From: Armillaria gallica
Lineage: Eukaryota > Basidiomycota > Agaricomycetes > Agaricales > Physalacriaceae
Length of the DNA: 64,000 bases
NCBI GenBank assembly: GCA_037576215.1
Contig: JBANDB010000004.1
Coordinates: 6,572,001-6,636,000, forward strand
Direction: 5' to 3'
Positions 44,460 to 56,187 of the stretch are shown piece by piece. How positions within the stretch are numbered: the stretch's first letter is position 1; the number at the start of each line of letters is the position of its first letter. Under the pieces are notes generated by a model. The model saw only the letters and a program-made list of their open reading frames with translations. It did no database searches and was not told where the DNA came from. A program made the position numbers and the translations under genes.

Positions 44460-45801
44460 TCATGCGCAGTTGCCAGCATAGCTGGTGTGAGTATCCGCAA
44501 CCATAGAGCCCTTGAATTCAGCGAAGCTGGAACGGTCATCCTGGTTCGTGAGGACCGCCTCAATGCCAACAGCCCCTGCAATCATCTGTCAGACCGGAAA
44601 AACAGGCACAGAACTGTACGAACATTTGTAGTGACCCTGAGTCTTGTCGTCGTAGTTGAACCAAATCCAGCCACTAGCGAGGTAGCGGATGTTTCCTGTC
44701 GCTTGGATGTTACAGGTCTTGGTATTGGTCTAAGATAGTGCGGTCAGTCAATTGTAGATAGCGAACTAAAAAATGCTGACCGTAGCGGTACAAGTCTTGC
44801 CCTCGGGAGCAGTAATCTTTAAGGTGACTTTGCTCACGTCGTTGTAGGACACATCGAAGCTAATTGCATGTCTAAGCATACGCACTCGAATGTCAAAGAT
44901 GTACAACATACGTGCTTGAAGTGGTATCCGTAACTTCGGCAGAGATAGTCAACGCTTCAGTGACGTCGGCCACCTCTGGAACACCGACTTTGACGGTAAG
45001 CGTGTTGGAAACGCCAATAGTTGAAGCAGCTGGATATCAGATCAATAATGGAATGACCAAAGAGACAATTCATAAGACATACTAGTGACGGTGTAAGAAG
45101 TATCAGTGTTGAAGCCTTGGTCGACTTCGATGTCAACTTCACCCTCAGTACCAACGAGCTGGCCCGCTGTAGAGGTGGTGTGCGTCTGGCAGACCGGGTC
45201 GCCTGTTCGCAAATCAGAATTCAGATCGAAAGGACGCCAAGGTCGAACGTACCGGAGAAGGTGAGCTCTACGACCTCGTCGGTGATGCATACCGAGGCAG
45301 GGCTGTCGACGTACTGGAAGAATGGTCAGGAGTGAATAGATGAGGCGACTATGGATCCTACGTCAGTAGGGTTCGTAACAACGTTGCGGGAGCCGTCTCC
45401 CCAGTTATCATTGGCATATTTCTCAATGGCGTCCCACCCGGGAACTGCATAAATATGAATCAGCATTGTGAAAAATGAAGGGAACCGCACACTGACGAGT
45501 TTTAGCTTCATCGATGGAGAGCTGGCCACACTGGCTGGCGGCACGGCGCTCGAGATCGTTGGACTCGGCATCGACGGGATACCTGCCATAGAGAGAACCG
45601 TCGCGCTTGAAAGCGAGGTAGTGTCCGCGGGCTTCATCGACAGCGATATGGGTAATGTCCCTGGGAAGGATACCGACGAGGTTGTTGAAAGGCAAAGCAG
45701 TGACGCCAGAAAGGGCAGTCAAACAAGCAATCAACTAAAAATGTATCAACAGAGCTGGAAATAAACGACAAGCGGGTACTCACAGCAGCGGTACCGAACA
45801 T
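44460..45801 (-). CDS. Secreted beta-rich protein, paralogue 2
   Basis: Close copy of the gene at 37058-38409, with the same exon pattern, signal peptide, putative Kex2 site, Ser/Thr-rich middle and the WIWFN aromatic block. ATG is at 45801 (MFGTAA) and TGA at 44460-44462 after a terminal NCA. Introns are as well conserved as exons (for example the TGCTGATTCATATTTATGCAG acceptor region, split near 45450), pointing to a recent duplication. Differences include SNDLERR for SNGLERR. No frame break is seen, so both copies look functional. A TATA sits at 45928-45933. A beta-pore-forming role is possible but only inferred from composition. Confidence 0.7.
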
Positions 45802-45927
45802 CGTCTAGGGAGATTGAAAGGATAGTATAAAGAAACGAGGGAGATTTCGCTCAATGAAAGGTAGCGAAAATTGAAAAGAGAAGGTGAATGAGGGTTGATA
45901 ATTCTCTCTAACACGACTTGACATGCT

Positions 45928-45933
45928 TTTATA
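45928..45933 (-). promoter_or_regulatory. TATA box of secreted paralogue 2
   Basis: TATAAAAG on the minus strand about 127 bp from the ATG at 45801. Confidence 0.55.
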
Positions 45934-48900
45934 CAAGAAGCTACATTCCATGAAATCAACAGTGGTTACTACATGATGGCAAATTACTCACTAGGTCATA
46001 CGTTTCGGAGCAGCGTGCGCATCCATACAGTGCTTGGAGTTTGGACTGTCAGGATACGTTTCCGATTGCCATTATGCTCAAAGCGGACCACTGAGAAGGA
46101 ACTCTGCACAGCCCGTCGCATGGATACATGATGCGCTGTACGAAAATCATCCCCGGACGTAGTCTCGAGCGCCGAGCGCGGTAAGGGCGACCACCATTGC
46201 ATCACGACAATATTCCAGCGACGCATGCATGAGAGAGTCAAACCATCCTTAGTTGTTTATTATGAACACATAATGAAGTGCCCAACGTCAAAGAGGGAAA
46301 AGGTCCTCCAACGGGAAATTGCTTCTTCGCGACCTTCAAATAATAAAGTAGGCACCTGGAAGATAGGCACAATTTTGTCAAACGCGAATCAGCTTGTAGC
46401 CATGCTTGGGCTACTTGGCGTTGTTGCCGCAGAATATCATGGTATCAATGATGGAGGCTGTCTCGCCGAAACAAGTTTTAACAGATTCACAGTCAGTACG
46501 AGGTACACCATTCCGTCGAATATAGCACACCTTCCGAATCGTACTTGCGGACTTAGCAACTACTTGTCGAAGATTAGAGCACTCCGGAGCAATTCGCTTC
46601 TCCCAACATTTGCACGTGGCTGTCAAGGAGCAGAGTGGCCAGTGCCGGGAAGTTAGCCGATTTCTCACGCCACTGGCGCGTTGAGTGCCTACCGTCGCGG
46701 TAAGATAAATGGAAGAAAACGAAGCAGTACTTTCATGTATGTGCTCTATTTTCGCCGATTTTGTTTCCCTTATTGGCCTTTTGTTAACTTTGAAGATATC
46801 AATTCAATTCAAAGAAAGAGGACATGACTCGGACCCGGGACCAAGTTCCAACTCATAGCAAGTCGTTCAGAATGCGGTGGCCCGGGGGATCCAGGACCAC
46901 TTTGCTATTTATTTTAACTGCATGCGTAGTGCGTTCACTGTCTTTTGTGGGGGAGGGCTGGTTTGCCGAAGGACGCCGGTGGATATACAATGATGCAGAC
47001 TGACGGCGAGATGGGGGATGTTATCGCCAATGGTAGACGTTACATCCCAAAGGCTCAAACGTATTCCCGCTACCTTTGGTAGTGGGTTATGGATAGGTCC
47101 CTATTGTTGCACTTTTTGGCGTGAAAAAGCAGGATTACTGCCAACTTTCCTGCCCCCTAACTGTCAAAGGCCCGTGCGCGGGAATTTCTTCCCTTTTTTG
47201 TGTATATGTTCCTTTTAGCTCGCCTCTAAGGTCTCGCCTCGGACTGCCCTGACCCCTCTGCTTCTCTCAGCCCCTCTATCTATCCATTACATGCCTCTCT
47301 CCTCTCCTTGGGCTATCTACTTAATGCTGTTGACATGCAAAATAGGTGGTGAGACTTATTGTGGGTTATTACTCTCTTTCAGTTTAGAGCAGTCGGCTAG
47401 GACAACTTCCGTTCATGTTCCAGGACGGTCGGACGGACATGTCCGTCACCGTTCGGTCGGATGCTATTTCTATGATGTCCTCGTTGATGTTCACTGTTGA
47501 GCGTGATCTGCCTTGCTCTACAGTGCTTGGCTTTGACTGGTTCTCTCGCTCAGCGCATCTTCCTGGGTGTGGTGCGTGTATCGTTCTGTCTTTGAATTTT
47601 TGAATTATTGGTTTCGCTCATATGAGTAGATTTGACATCGGACCTGTTGGGCATTTCCGCTCTCGTGGACGTGTATTGTATAGTGTGCGGTGTCCGATCC
47701 TCGTTATTTCTTCCCAATAGGGACGGCGCTTTCGTTGTTGCTCTTATGTTGGGCATGGTCTTATATCGAGAACGACGTGCCATGATTACCGCTGGTTCCG
47801 TGCTCATATGCTGAAGCCTCTCGTTACCGGCCTTTGTGCGTCGAGGTAGGGGTCTATGTGTGGTGTGTTCATGCGGCTGCGCAGGTCTACCCGTCAGTAC
47901 TTGTTATGTCCTGCATAGTTTCGTCTGCTGTCGTCCGTCAGGTACCTTTGGAGGATTCCACTCTGTCCGTGGATTGTTTCGCTTCTTCTGCCGTACAAAA
48001 GCGACGTGAAATGGCCGATGAAGGGACTTGCGTTCTTCTCAAATCTGTACGCTATATGAGATACGCTATATGAGATATACCGCCGATCCCTCGTATGATT
48101 GAGTAGTTGGACCACGATTATTGTCAATTCAGTGCTTTCATTTTGGAACATCTCGTTACCGCTGATCTGTCTTTGCGCATTGAGGAGGGGACTATGTACA
48201 GTAATTTTATGTGTTCTTGTGCTGCTGTGCAAGTTTACCTGTAAGTATCTGTCATGATATCATCTGTTGTTGTTAACTATCTCCCGTTGACGGATCTGTG
48301 TTGTTTGTGGAATGTTTGGCGTCTTCGGCGGTACGGAATCACTGTGACATGGCTGTCATGGAAGCCTGCGCTTGTCTCAAGTCAATGTGTTACATGGGTA
48401 TGCTGCTGATTCGTCTTACTTGCTGCTGGTTTCCTGTATTAGAAGGATCAGATGCACACTATAGTCGGAGTTTCCCAGGGACAAAATGTGAGCTGGTGGT
48501 GGCTTGCGCCACCACCGAGCGAGTCTTTTTCGACCAGGGACCAGTATAATGGTTTTGCTGTAGCTAATCTGTAGCAGGCGTTTTCCAAATTTATTTAATA
48601 ATTAATTGTATTTCGTGTTAAAGGTGGCGGGCCTTGCCGTTCGCCGGCCTTACTTATACCTGACTCCTGTTTCATACTTTGTAGCTCAGCATTTCTTGTT
48701 AGCCTGACTTTACTAAAAGGTGAGAAAACAATGTTCCCCACGAAATACGACCGCTCGACATTTTAAATGCGTGGAGATGCCAGCGGGGTAGGCTATACGA
48801 TATACTGCAGGATCAACTGTCAGTAGAACGCGATTCTAATGATCTAGATTGAAATTTTCACAAATGGTGTTTCTACACTTTACGGAAAGTCAACGGAAGA

Positions 48901-49163
48901 GTTGCGGAAGAGTCAAGCCTTTGAATAAATGGCCATCGATGTCACAGTTCCGAAATGCATAGGAGTTCTCAGTAACCCTCCAACGAATGGTCTGTCGCAG
49001 GATATACTGTTCGGGTGCCGTCAGCCTTCCTAGCAGATGAACTCTTCAACCTTCAGTTTGGATGTCCTGCTAGGTCACATTTTTAAAATCTCCTACTGCC
49101 GTTCTGCATTGGTGGGTATTCCTCTTGCTGTCGATACGCCAACAAACTCAAAAACTGTCAGGA
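45934..49163. other. Gene-poor stretch of unclear origin
   Basis: A 3.2-kb stretch without a supported gene. From about 46740 it becomes T/G-rich with many short plus-strand ORFs (for example 47018-47218, 47834-48073, 48298-48549) and includes a diverged tandem repeat (see 47818-48405). A GGTGGCGGGCCTTGCCGTTCG motif and TTTATTTAATAATTAATTG lie near 48580-48650. No retrotransposon or transposase domain could be identified. Confidence 0.4.
47818..48405 (+). repeat. Diverged tandem repeat, about 330-bp unit
   Basis: Two adjacent units start CTCTCGTTACCGGCC (47818) and TCTCGTTACCGCTGA (48149). They stay alignable through GTCTACCCGTCAGTACTTG versus GTTTACCTGTAAGTATCTG and CGTGGATTGTTTCGCTTCTTC versus TGTGGAATGTTTGGCGTCTTC (in parts), to TGACATGGC and a C-rich CTTGT/TCTC end. 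Unit 1 reads VDCFASSAVQKRREM and unit 2 VECLASSAVRNHCDM in the same frame, so the unit once may have been coding. Confidence 0.55.
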
Positions 49164-50249
49164 TTACTGTAGTCGTTCAAATGTACTGCTGTATACCACA
49201 ATGCTGGTAATATATTTATTATGAATATTTGTATAGTCGTTCGGTATGACTTCGCGACTGTCGGAATAATAGCTTTCGAGGAAGGCGTCATCATCTACAT
49301 GCCAGTCTACGATGTCGAGTAGCGTATTCCATTCAGGGTGATCAGGAGCAATTGAGGCCAGGGCGGATAAGATAGGACGTCGCGGTACGCCATTGAGTGC
49401 GATGCTCATACAAACGGCAAGGATAGCGGGCACTTGATGGAGGTCTTCGATATGCAATTGAAGGGCCTCCGGCTCGATGCTTGTATTATTTACCGTGACC
49501 GATTGGTCAGTCGCCTCCGATAGAAGTGTAATGTAGCCCTGCAGTCCTTCAATGAACCAGATATGGAGTGAACTTCTCTGCGCAATGTACTCCAAACTTC
49601 TTTCCTGCCGAAAAGTTTCGTACGCATGGCAGATCCTTCCAGAGAACCCTTGACCTAATAAAAAGCTAATGACGCCGAATAGAGAGCCAAATTGCTGATG
49701 AGAAACTTGACGCTGGGTATTGTACTGGTAGTATTCGTCACTTTGGGCCATGACACGAAGGAGGTTCGAAAATAAAGGCCTCGTGGCCCATTCAGCGAGA
49801 GGAACGATGACGCCAAAATCAGAGCCTCGCTCTATAAACCAAGCGATGGATGCAAGAGCATGAGCACGGCAAGTCCAAACAAGGGTCCCGTACTCTGAAC
49901 CATTCTGAGAATGTGTAGAAGTTCCAATGAATAAATCGGATGTGATGTAAGAGAGGATCGCCTCGAATACTCCGCGATGGCACAGCGGGAGAGGCGGATT
50001 GTCAGGATCGTGAAGGTCTCTGCTAATAGCATACAATGCCACAATTAATAGCCTGTATTTGGATATCGTGGAATCAGAATGGAAGAATCGACGTTGACTC
50101 GAGTGAAGGTCAATCAAATTTAACTCGGAGTGCTCCGAGTTGAGGACCAAGAGACGCATGATTGCGAGAAGAAGGTGTAAAGATGTCATTCCCTGGTAAA
50201 AATACAACCTCCCAAGTCCATGTACAGCCCAATGAATGGAATAGTCCAT
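49164..50249 (-). CDS. Hypothetical helical protein, possibly 5'-truncated
   Basis: Not recognised. A long frame of 361 residues ends at about 49164. It is rich in Leu and aromatic helices (SLHLLLAIMRLLVLNSEHSE, SKYRLLIVALYAISRDLHD, ALASIAWFIERGSDFGVI, FGSLFGVISFLLGQGFSG, LHIEDLHQVPAILAVCMSIA, DIVDWHVDDDAFLESYYSDS). The composition resembles helical-repeat C-terminal regions of basidiomycete proteins such as the DUF6535 gene at 18932, without clear alignment. The first ATG (50249) overlaps the stop of the GH79 gene, so the real start is probably internal (for example 50189) or lost. It may be the remaining 3' part of a larger gene. Confidence 0.5.
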   Translation of the reverse strand: MDYSIHWAVHGLGRLYFYQGMTSLHLLLAIMRLLVLNSEHSELNLIDLHSSQRRFFHSDSTISKYRLLIVALYAISRDLHDPDNPPLPLCHRGVFEAILSYITSDLFIGTSTHSQNGSEYGTLVWTCRAHALASIAWFIERGSDFGVIVPLAEWATRPLFSNLLRVMAQSDEYYQYNTQRQVSHQQFGSLFGVISFLLGQGFSGRICHAYETFRQERSLEYIAQRSSLHIWFIEGLQGYITLLSEATDQSVTVNNTSIEPEALQLHIEDLHQVPAILAVCMSIALNGVPRRPILSALASIAPDHPEWNTLLDIVDWHVDDDAFLESYYSDSREVIPNDYTNIHNKYITSIVVYSSTFERLQ

Positions 50250-52635
50250 CAGAATATCGTTCCCATGAAGATCCCCAGCAGCGCCACGACGCCAAGCCTA
50301 TCTGTCCTCACTTTCCACCTTTCAGCTCCGTTCTTCTTCGCCGACCCCTTACTCGTGCTCCCATACCCCCCCATCAGCGCCAAATGATGCCCATTACTAG
50401 TCTCCAACACACCCAAAGCCACCGTCGCTGTATTCGCTGTCCTCGTCTGCACCGTCGTCGGGAACGTCTGCGTCTCCACGTCCACCACCTCATCACCGCC
50501 CAGGAACACCAAAGCGAAACCCGGAGCAGGCACACTGACTTGACATGATCCGTCACAAAGAATGGTATGCACTTCCTCGTCACCCATCAACCGCCCGTCA
50601 GAAGCGAAGTGGTCCCCAAATGTCTGCCCGGCCCATTTGAAGGAGCCTTTCTGGGATACAGAGTCCGCGCTGAGATATCTATTGCCGCTATCATTAGACT
50701 GGAGCTCGGAAGGCTTGCAGGTAACTCACTTCACTCGAACCTGCTGCACAACATCGCCGGCATATATCGATGCTGTATAGTTGCTAGCCCCAGATGGATC
50801 CGTGATGTAGTTAAAAAGGGCCACACGAACAGGATTACCGCTCTCGTATATGGCATACGCAGGGGTGTAGATGCTCCCATTGTTGGCGTTGAGATCTGTT
50901 ATCTGTGAACCACTCTCTGAGGATCCGAGCGCTTCAGCCATAACTAGGGCTGAATAGTATATGGGCCCGATTGTCCATTGGCGGAAGGTTGATTGATTTG
51001 TCGGGGGTGCTGTACGAAGTATCAGCATCAGTATCCTCAAGTGGTGATTGTTTACCGTAACGTACGCGTAAAAGGCTGTTCCAATAGATCAACGCCAACA
51101 TCGCCACGAGGTACCAAGAAGGACATACGTTATAATAGACACCTTGCCCTCCAACATGCATCAGCGCACCCGAAAAATTCGAATACGCCAGCTGCATCGC
51201 ATAATCCAGCCCCCACAGCGCTGCACCAAAAGAGTCACTAACTCCCGGGAACCCACCACACGAAGCCGTGTTGGTCTCGAACATCACCAAGGGTTTCCCC
51301 TTGCTCTGCGCGTAGCTGGTCGAATTCAAGTACGGCTTCACGAGGGCCTGTCCGGCCGTATGGTTCAGATATCGCGGGAACATGGCTTGCGGGTCGCGAG
51401 CATCCCCATATTCAGCGCCATATTGGGCTGCACAATTATCTGAGGGGTAGCTAAAATGAGGTAAAAGGTTCAGCTGGTAAAAGTAATAAGATAAGAAAAC
51501 GTACTGTTCTACGGAAAGGTACGCAAGATTGTCACTGTATGTGTCAACGAAGCCCGTATCCCACACCATCTCTGGCGTCCAGTCACCTGTTGCGACACTC
51601 GGACCAATAAGGTTGTTCAGGGTCTTGATGTTAGCATCGTTGCTCATGGCGTAGATGAGCTCGCCAACTTCTGACACATAATCTGACGGCGCGTATCCCT
51701 GCAAACTAGGTAAGGGAACAGGGTTAGAAGAAGATTTGTGAACTTACTTCGGAGCGATGCCCGTGGCGCTGATAAAGGTCGGGCTCGTTACCAGCTTGAA
51801 GACCAAGAAGATAGTCACCCAAGATTGTCTGTCCTTGGTCAGCAATGGCAAGCTGAAAGTTAGAAGTATTGTAGAAGGGGATGCCTAGAAATCGACAAGG
51901 ATATGAACATTCTTGATGCGAAGCAGGGATGAACGAGACGTACCAAGATACCAATAGACATTGACGAGGTCGGAGATATTTCTCATGATGTAGAACAAGT
52001 CTGTTGTATAGTCCAAAGGCGGTGTTTCCGTCTATGATGGTCCGTCAGTGCCTATCATAGCGCGAACGGATGATTGACATACAGGGTTGGAAACGTTCTC
52101 GACATCCTTGTGGATCATCCTCCCACCATCCAAGCTGTCGACGAGGACTGCTGTCTCCTGTGTATTACCACCAACACGTACATTCACTCTTCCTCCCCTC
52201 TTCTTAAGGTTTGCCATCAGGTTGAGGAACGGCACTTGTATATACGACGAGTTTTTCCCCACTGAGAAACAATACATCAGCTCAATGAACTAACCAGGGA
52301 GATTGAACGAACTTACGGAGCTGGTTTGTCACAGACATTTCAATGGAGAACCCGACAAAGGCGCCGGTCTGTGGTATTGATATCCCCGACGTGTCACCGT
52401 TCAGAAGGTCGATATCGAATTGCACGGCAGGTAACGGGTCGGGTATTGCAGGCGCCTCGAGAATCGTCGGGTCATATGCAGCGGCCCCGGTATACGAGGC
52501 TGAAGCTGCAGTAGTGGAAACGGTAGACGTCACTTGAGTGTGCTGAAACGTTCGCTGGTAATACACCGTAATTTGCGCCGACGCCATCCCGAAAAAGAAC
52601 AGGACGAGGCACATTGAGGGCAGGGTGCCCCTCAT
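50249..52635 (-). CDS. Secreted GH79 beta-glucuronidase-type enzyme
   Basis: Extracellular or wall-anchored glycosidase expected to remove glucuronic or 4-O-methyl-glucuronic acid residues, for example from arabinogalactan or other glycans. ATG at 52635 starts a signal peptide (MCLVLFFFGMASA within it). The TIM barrel includes FVGFSIEMSVTNQL, GGRVNVRVGGNTQETA, DYLLGLQAGNEPDLY (acid/base Glu in NEP), GKPLVMFETNTASCGG (nucleophile Glu), SFGAALWGLDYAMQLA and ALMHVGGQGVYYN. A C-terminal beta domain follows (GNPVRVALFNYITDPSG, VPAPGFALVFLGGDE), with a hydrophobic end (RLGVVALLGIFMGTIF) that may be a GPI signal. Eight or so short introns are inferred; TGA is at 50249-50251. Length of about 600 residues fits the family. 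Confidence 0.88.
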
Positions 52636-54080
52636 ATTTCGTGGGGACGTGATGCTACGCTTGCGAGCCAGTGATGGGTATAGAGTGATAGCTCACTAGA
52701 GGGTATTTCGGCGGGGGTCTAGAATTTGGAAATGAGCTTCAAATTTATGCGGGATCTATATTTACATATCGGGCAGGAACTGCCGCCAGGACTAATTTGA
52801 GAAAGCCCAGAGAGCGGGATTTAGAGACCTAGTATCGTGCCCACTGGGTCGGAGACCTTGTTGACCCTGTAATTGAACCAAGCGACACCGCCTCAAGGCC
52901 CTTTGCATGAGGATCGCGGCTGTCGTCGATGTTGGTATTGGGACTAAGATGACTGGCGAGAGCGGTTAGCATATTATATTGCGCCGTTCAAACGAGGAAA
53001 GGCACCCACATCACTGATTCACTCTCTTGCACCAGATATCGCCGATAGGAAAGATTTGTCCGCTTCTCCTCCGCGTCAAAGAGAGAAAACGGGGACAATG
53101 CATGATGCCCATTTTGCTAGGTCTTGTTTGCCGTTTCCGCAATTTACGCCGGAACCGTAAATGCTAACCCTTGAGAGAGCTCAGTTACACGATGAATCAT
53201 CTGGAGACGGCAATACCCACCAGATAACCGCCTTCAGAATCCCAGGAGCTTTAGAATGAGCCAAAGGTTCGGACCGGCTGTGTCCACTAGTTTCGATGAA
53301 CTTAAAGGCCACCGCTGAACCATATAGGGGTCCTTGAGCAATAAGGTCGAATATGTTGGTTGCACCCCAGAGCAGCTTACACAAACGCATCGGCAAGCCA
53401 CTCTGTCACCGCTCGCCTTAGAAGAGCGTAAGGCGCATGCTCCGCTCGTAATGAAACAACACTCACCTGCCTCAAAATCGTTCGTTATACACATGATACT
53501 CCGTTTCTTTGTCGCGTGAACGAACCGTTATATGTTTATTTCCGCTTTCGATGCATGGTCCTAGCTGGGTACCTGAATCACCGTCGGCCGCCACCGGTGT
53601 ACGCGACAAAGCGGAATTCGCCAAGGACTATTGCGGCGTATGGAAGGTGAAAGAAGCGATGGCGATACGCGCCGTCGACAAAGGAAATTTAACGCAAGAT
53701 AGTGGCCAATAAACTGGGTACAAGCGTATTGTGCGACTGGAGATGCCACGTTTTTAGCACTGAAGAAAATCTCAGCTCGAATGGTACGGTAGAATACATA
53801 CCTTAAGTTGATCCCAGGTTGTCAGACCACTCAAAGTACAGCTGCCGGAGACCAATATTTCGCCCTTGAAGGATTGCTTGTTTTCTTGCCCCTTCATGGT
53901 ATTCGAACCTCGGTTTCGACTATCGACGAAGGTCGGGAACAAGAAATCGAGAGAAAAAGAACTTCCGTATGTAAATTCAAAATTCAAAATAAATGATAAA
54001 ATATTTCGATCACGTGGTGCGAACTGATTAGATCTGACTCTCTCAATATTTTTTTCTCCTTCTCCTCTTCCACCACGACG
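52636..54080. other. Intergenic, no supported gene
   Basis: Short ORFs (53181-53396, 53234-53494 minus and others) have no domain. The right end is the La gene promoter region. Confidence 0.45.
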
Positions 54081-55852
54081 ATGGCTGACGAGACGATGGT
54101 CGAAGCACCAGCAGTCACTGTAGATGCTGATTCCACCACAACTGCTGTGACTGACGTCGTCATGAATGAGGGGGAAGAAAAGATAAAACTCGACAAAGCT
54201 GTCCGGCAGAGTGAGTCTAATATTCCCATCCCCCCTTCTGTCTGACTCTTCTTTGCAGTCGAGTTTTACTTTGCCGACTCCAATCTTCCATATGACAGGT
54301 GACTATTCTGCTTTTCTTCCCGTTTGCACTACCGACGAAAATTGGGAACAGGTTCATGTGGACGCTACACGCCAAGGACGCCGAACACTGGATACCTCTT
54401 GACATCGTCACGTCTTTCAAGCGGATGCGCGAGTATGCTCCTCTTCTCGCCAAGATACCAGAGGCTCTCCGGGCTAGTCAACTTCTTGAGGTGAACGAGT
54501 CAGGGAAGCAAGTTCGACGACGGACAGAGCCCAAGGAACCAGTGGGCCAGTTCGAGCGCAGTGTGTACGCAGTACGTCCAGTTTTACCTTCGGTGACCTT
54601 CTTATCTTCTTATAACGTATTCTCCCCCCCAGAAAGGATTCGGTACCGAGGAAGAAAACTCGAAACTCCAATCGCGGCTGGAGGATTTCTTCCAGTTTTA
54701 CGGGAACACGAACGAAGTGCGCATGCGCCGGGACGAGGAGAAGAAATTTAAGGGCTCTGTCTTTGTCGAGTTCACGGAAATGGGCGGTGTTGAAGCGTTT
54801 CTCAATGCTGACCCGAAGCCGAAGTGGGATGGGAAGGATCTTGTGATCATGTCGAAGTGCGCCTAATATCCCTCCTTGATTTCGTTCATCCTGACGCAAC
54901 GTCACAGGGAAGATTATTGCCAGATGAAGGTGAAAGAAAAAGGCCTCACGGGGAAAGCGGCTCAATTCCGTAAGGACCTTATCACGCGGAGAAAGTTCGA
55001 CGCGTTCAAAAACATGGAAAACGAGAAGAAGGCTAGCGAAGGAAAGAAGGAGGTGGAGAAGAAGGATATCTACCTCGAGTATCTCGGCACCAAGTTGCTC
55101 ATCACCCCAGACAGCAAGGGCGTCGGAACCGTGAAGGAGGAGGAGATCCCCTTCATCAAGGGCGCCACGCTGAAGTTTGAAGGTGCCTTTGACAATGTGT
55201 CCTTCAATGCGCTCAAGGTTCGTCGTGATGTCATTGTCATTGGATTCTTTGCTGACGGCCATGCCAGCAACCCATCCGGGACCTTTTTGAAGGCCAGACT
55301 CCGTTCATCAAGTACCAGCGCGGCGACAATCACGGTCTCGTCGGGTTCAGCAAACCTCTAACAGAGGAAGATATCACCAAAGTAAAAGACGGAGTCAAAA
55401 AGCTGGAGGACAAGGACCTTACCTGGTCCACCATTGGCGGTACGCTTCACTTCTTCATCTTACCCTTCCTTCTCTGATTTATCATTTCAGAGGAAGAAGA
55501 AAAGGCTTTCCAAATTGAACGTGCTCAATCGGCGGCTCGTGCAGTCCTTCGGAACACGGAGGACGGCGGGCCGATCCGCGGCAGAGGGCGTGGTGGTGCA
55601 AGGGGTGGTGCAAGGGGCGGACGAGGACGTGGGCGAGGACGTGGTGGGCGTGGTGGGCGAGGCGGTCACGGCAGACGGGAGAACGACAGGAAAGACGTGG
55701 GCGGCGATGACGGTCCGGAACAAGCTGGCGAAAAACGAAAACGTGCCGTCGAACCTGATGGTGGGCCGGATGTTGGCGTGCGCGGAGTCGAGGGCCCTCC
55801 CGCTATCCAGAGCGCAAAGAAGGCGAAGACGGAGGCCGATGCTGCACCGTGA
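54081..55852 (+). CDS. La ribonucleoprotein (Pol III RNA chaperone)
   Basis: Nuclear protein that binds the 3' UUU-OH ends of Pol III transcripts such as pre-tRNAs. ATG is at 54081 (MADETMVEAPAVTVDAD). The La motif spans two introns: AVRQIEFYFADSNLPYDRF, MWTLHAKDAEHWIPLDIVTS, FKRMREYAPLLAK. RRM1 follows (RSVYAKGFGTEEENSKLQ, FQFYGNTNEVRMRRDEEKKF, KGSVFVEFTEMGGVEAFLN) and then a basic linker. The atypical RRM2 carries LKFEGAFDNVSFNALK, QPIRDLFEGQTPFIKY and GDNHGLVGFSKPLTEED. The tail is RGG-rich (GGARGGARGGRGRGRGRG) with a KRKR nuclear-type basic cluster; TGA at 55850-55852. It is complete and of usual size (about 460 residues), with about seven exons. Confidence 0.93.
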
Positions 55853-56187
55853 ACAGCCGTTTGCATAAAAATGAATCTAATATCATCAGTTAAAAGTAAG
55901 TCTATGTAGCAGTTGATCTTTATGTATATTCTGTGCAATCTTGTACTATTTACTTGCTGTGGCACTTCAACAGAATGCGATACATACATGTCCAGAATTG
56001 AGAATTATCCTTGTCAGCGAACACGCTCATTCTGTCACTAACTTTCCTCTCGTCTAACTCGTGGTACTATGTACACGGCTCCCGAATTTGTTCGCTTTGG
56101 AGCGTTGAATTTAGGGATAGAATCTTTGGTGAGGTTCTATATCTTCTATGTATACATTTCCGAAATAACATAACAGTTACAATGCTT
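55853..56187. other. Convergent 3' spacer
   Basis: Contains the 3' UTR of La and of the F-box gene on the other strand. No further feature. Confidence 0.5.

Larger units (their letters stand above)
37070..45990. repeat. 7.4-kb-spaced direct duplication (two units)
   Basis: Unit 1 (about 37070-38530) and unit 2 (about 44475-45960) share near-identical exons and introns in the same orientation. They include part of the promoter (GTTGATAAT.. and the TATA box). The 3' ends diverge within a few bases of the stop codons. Between them lie the acyl-CoA oxidase, tRNA-Ala and the acidic hypothetical gene. Direct repeats of this kind can recombine to delete or duplicate what lies between. Confidence 0.75.
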
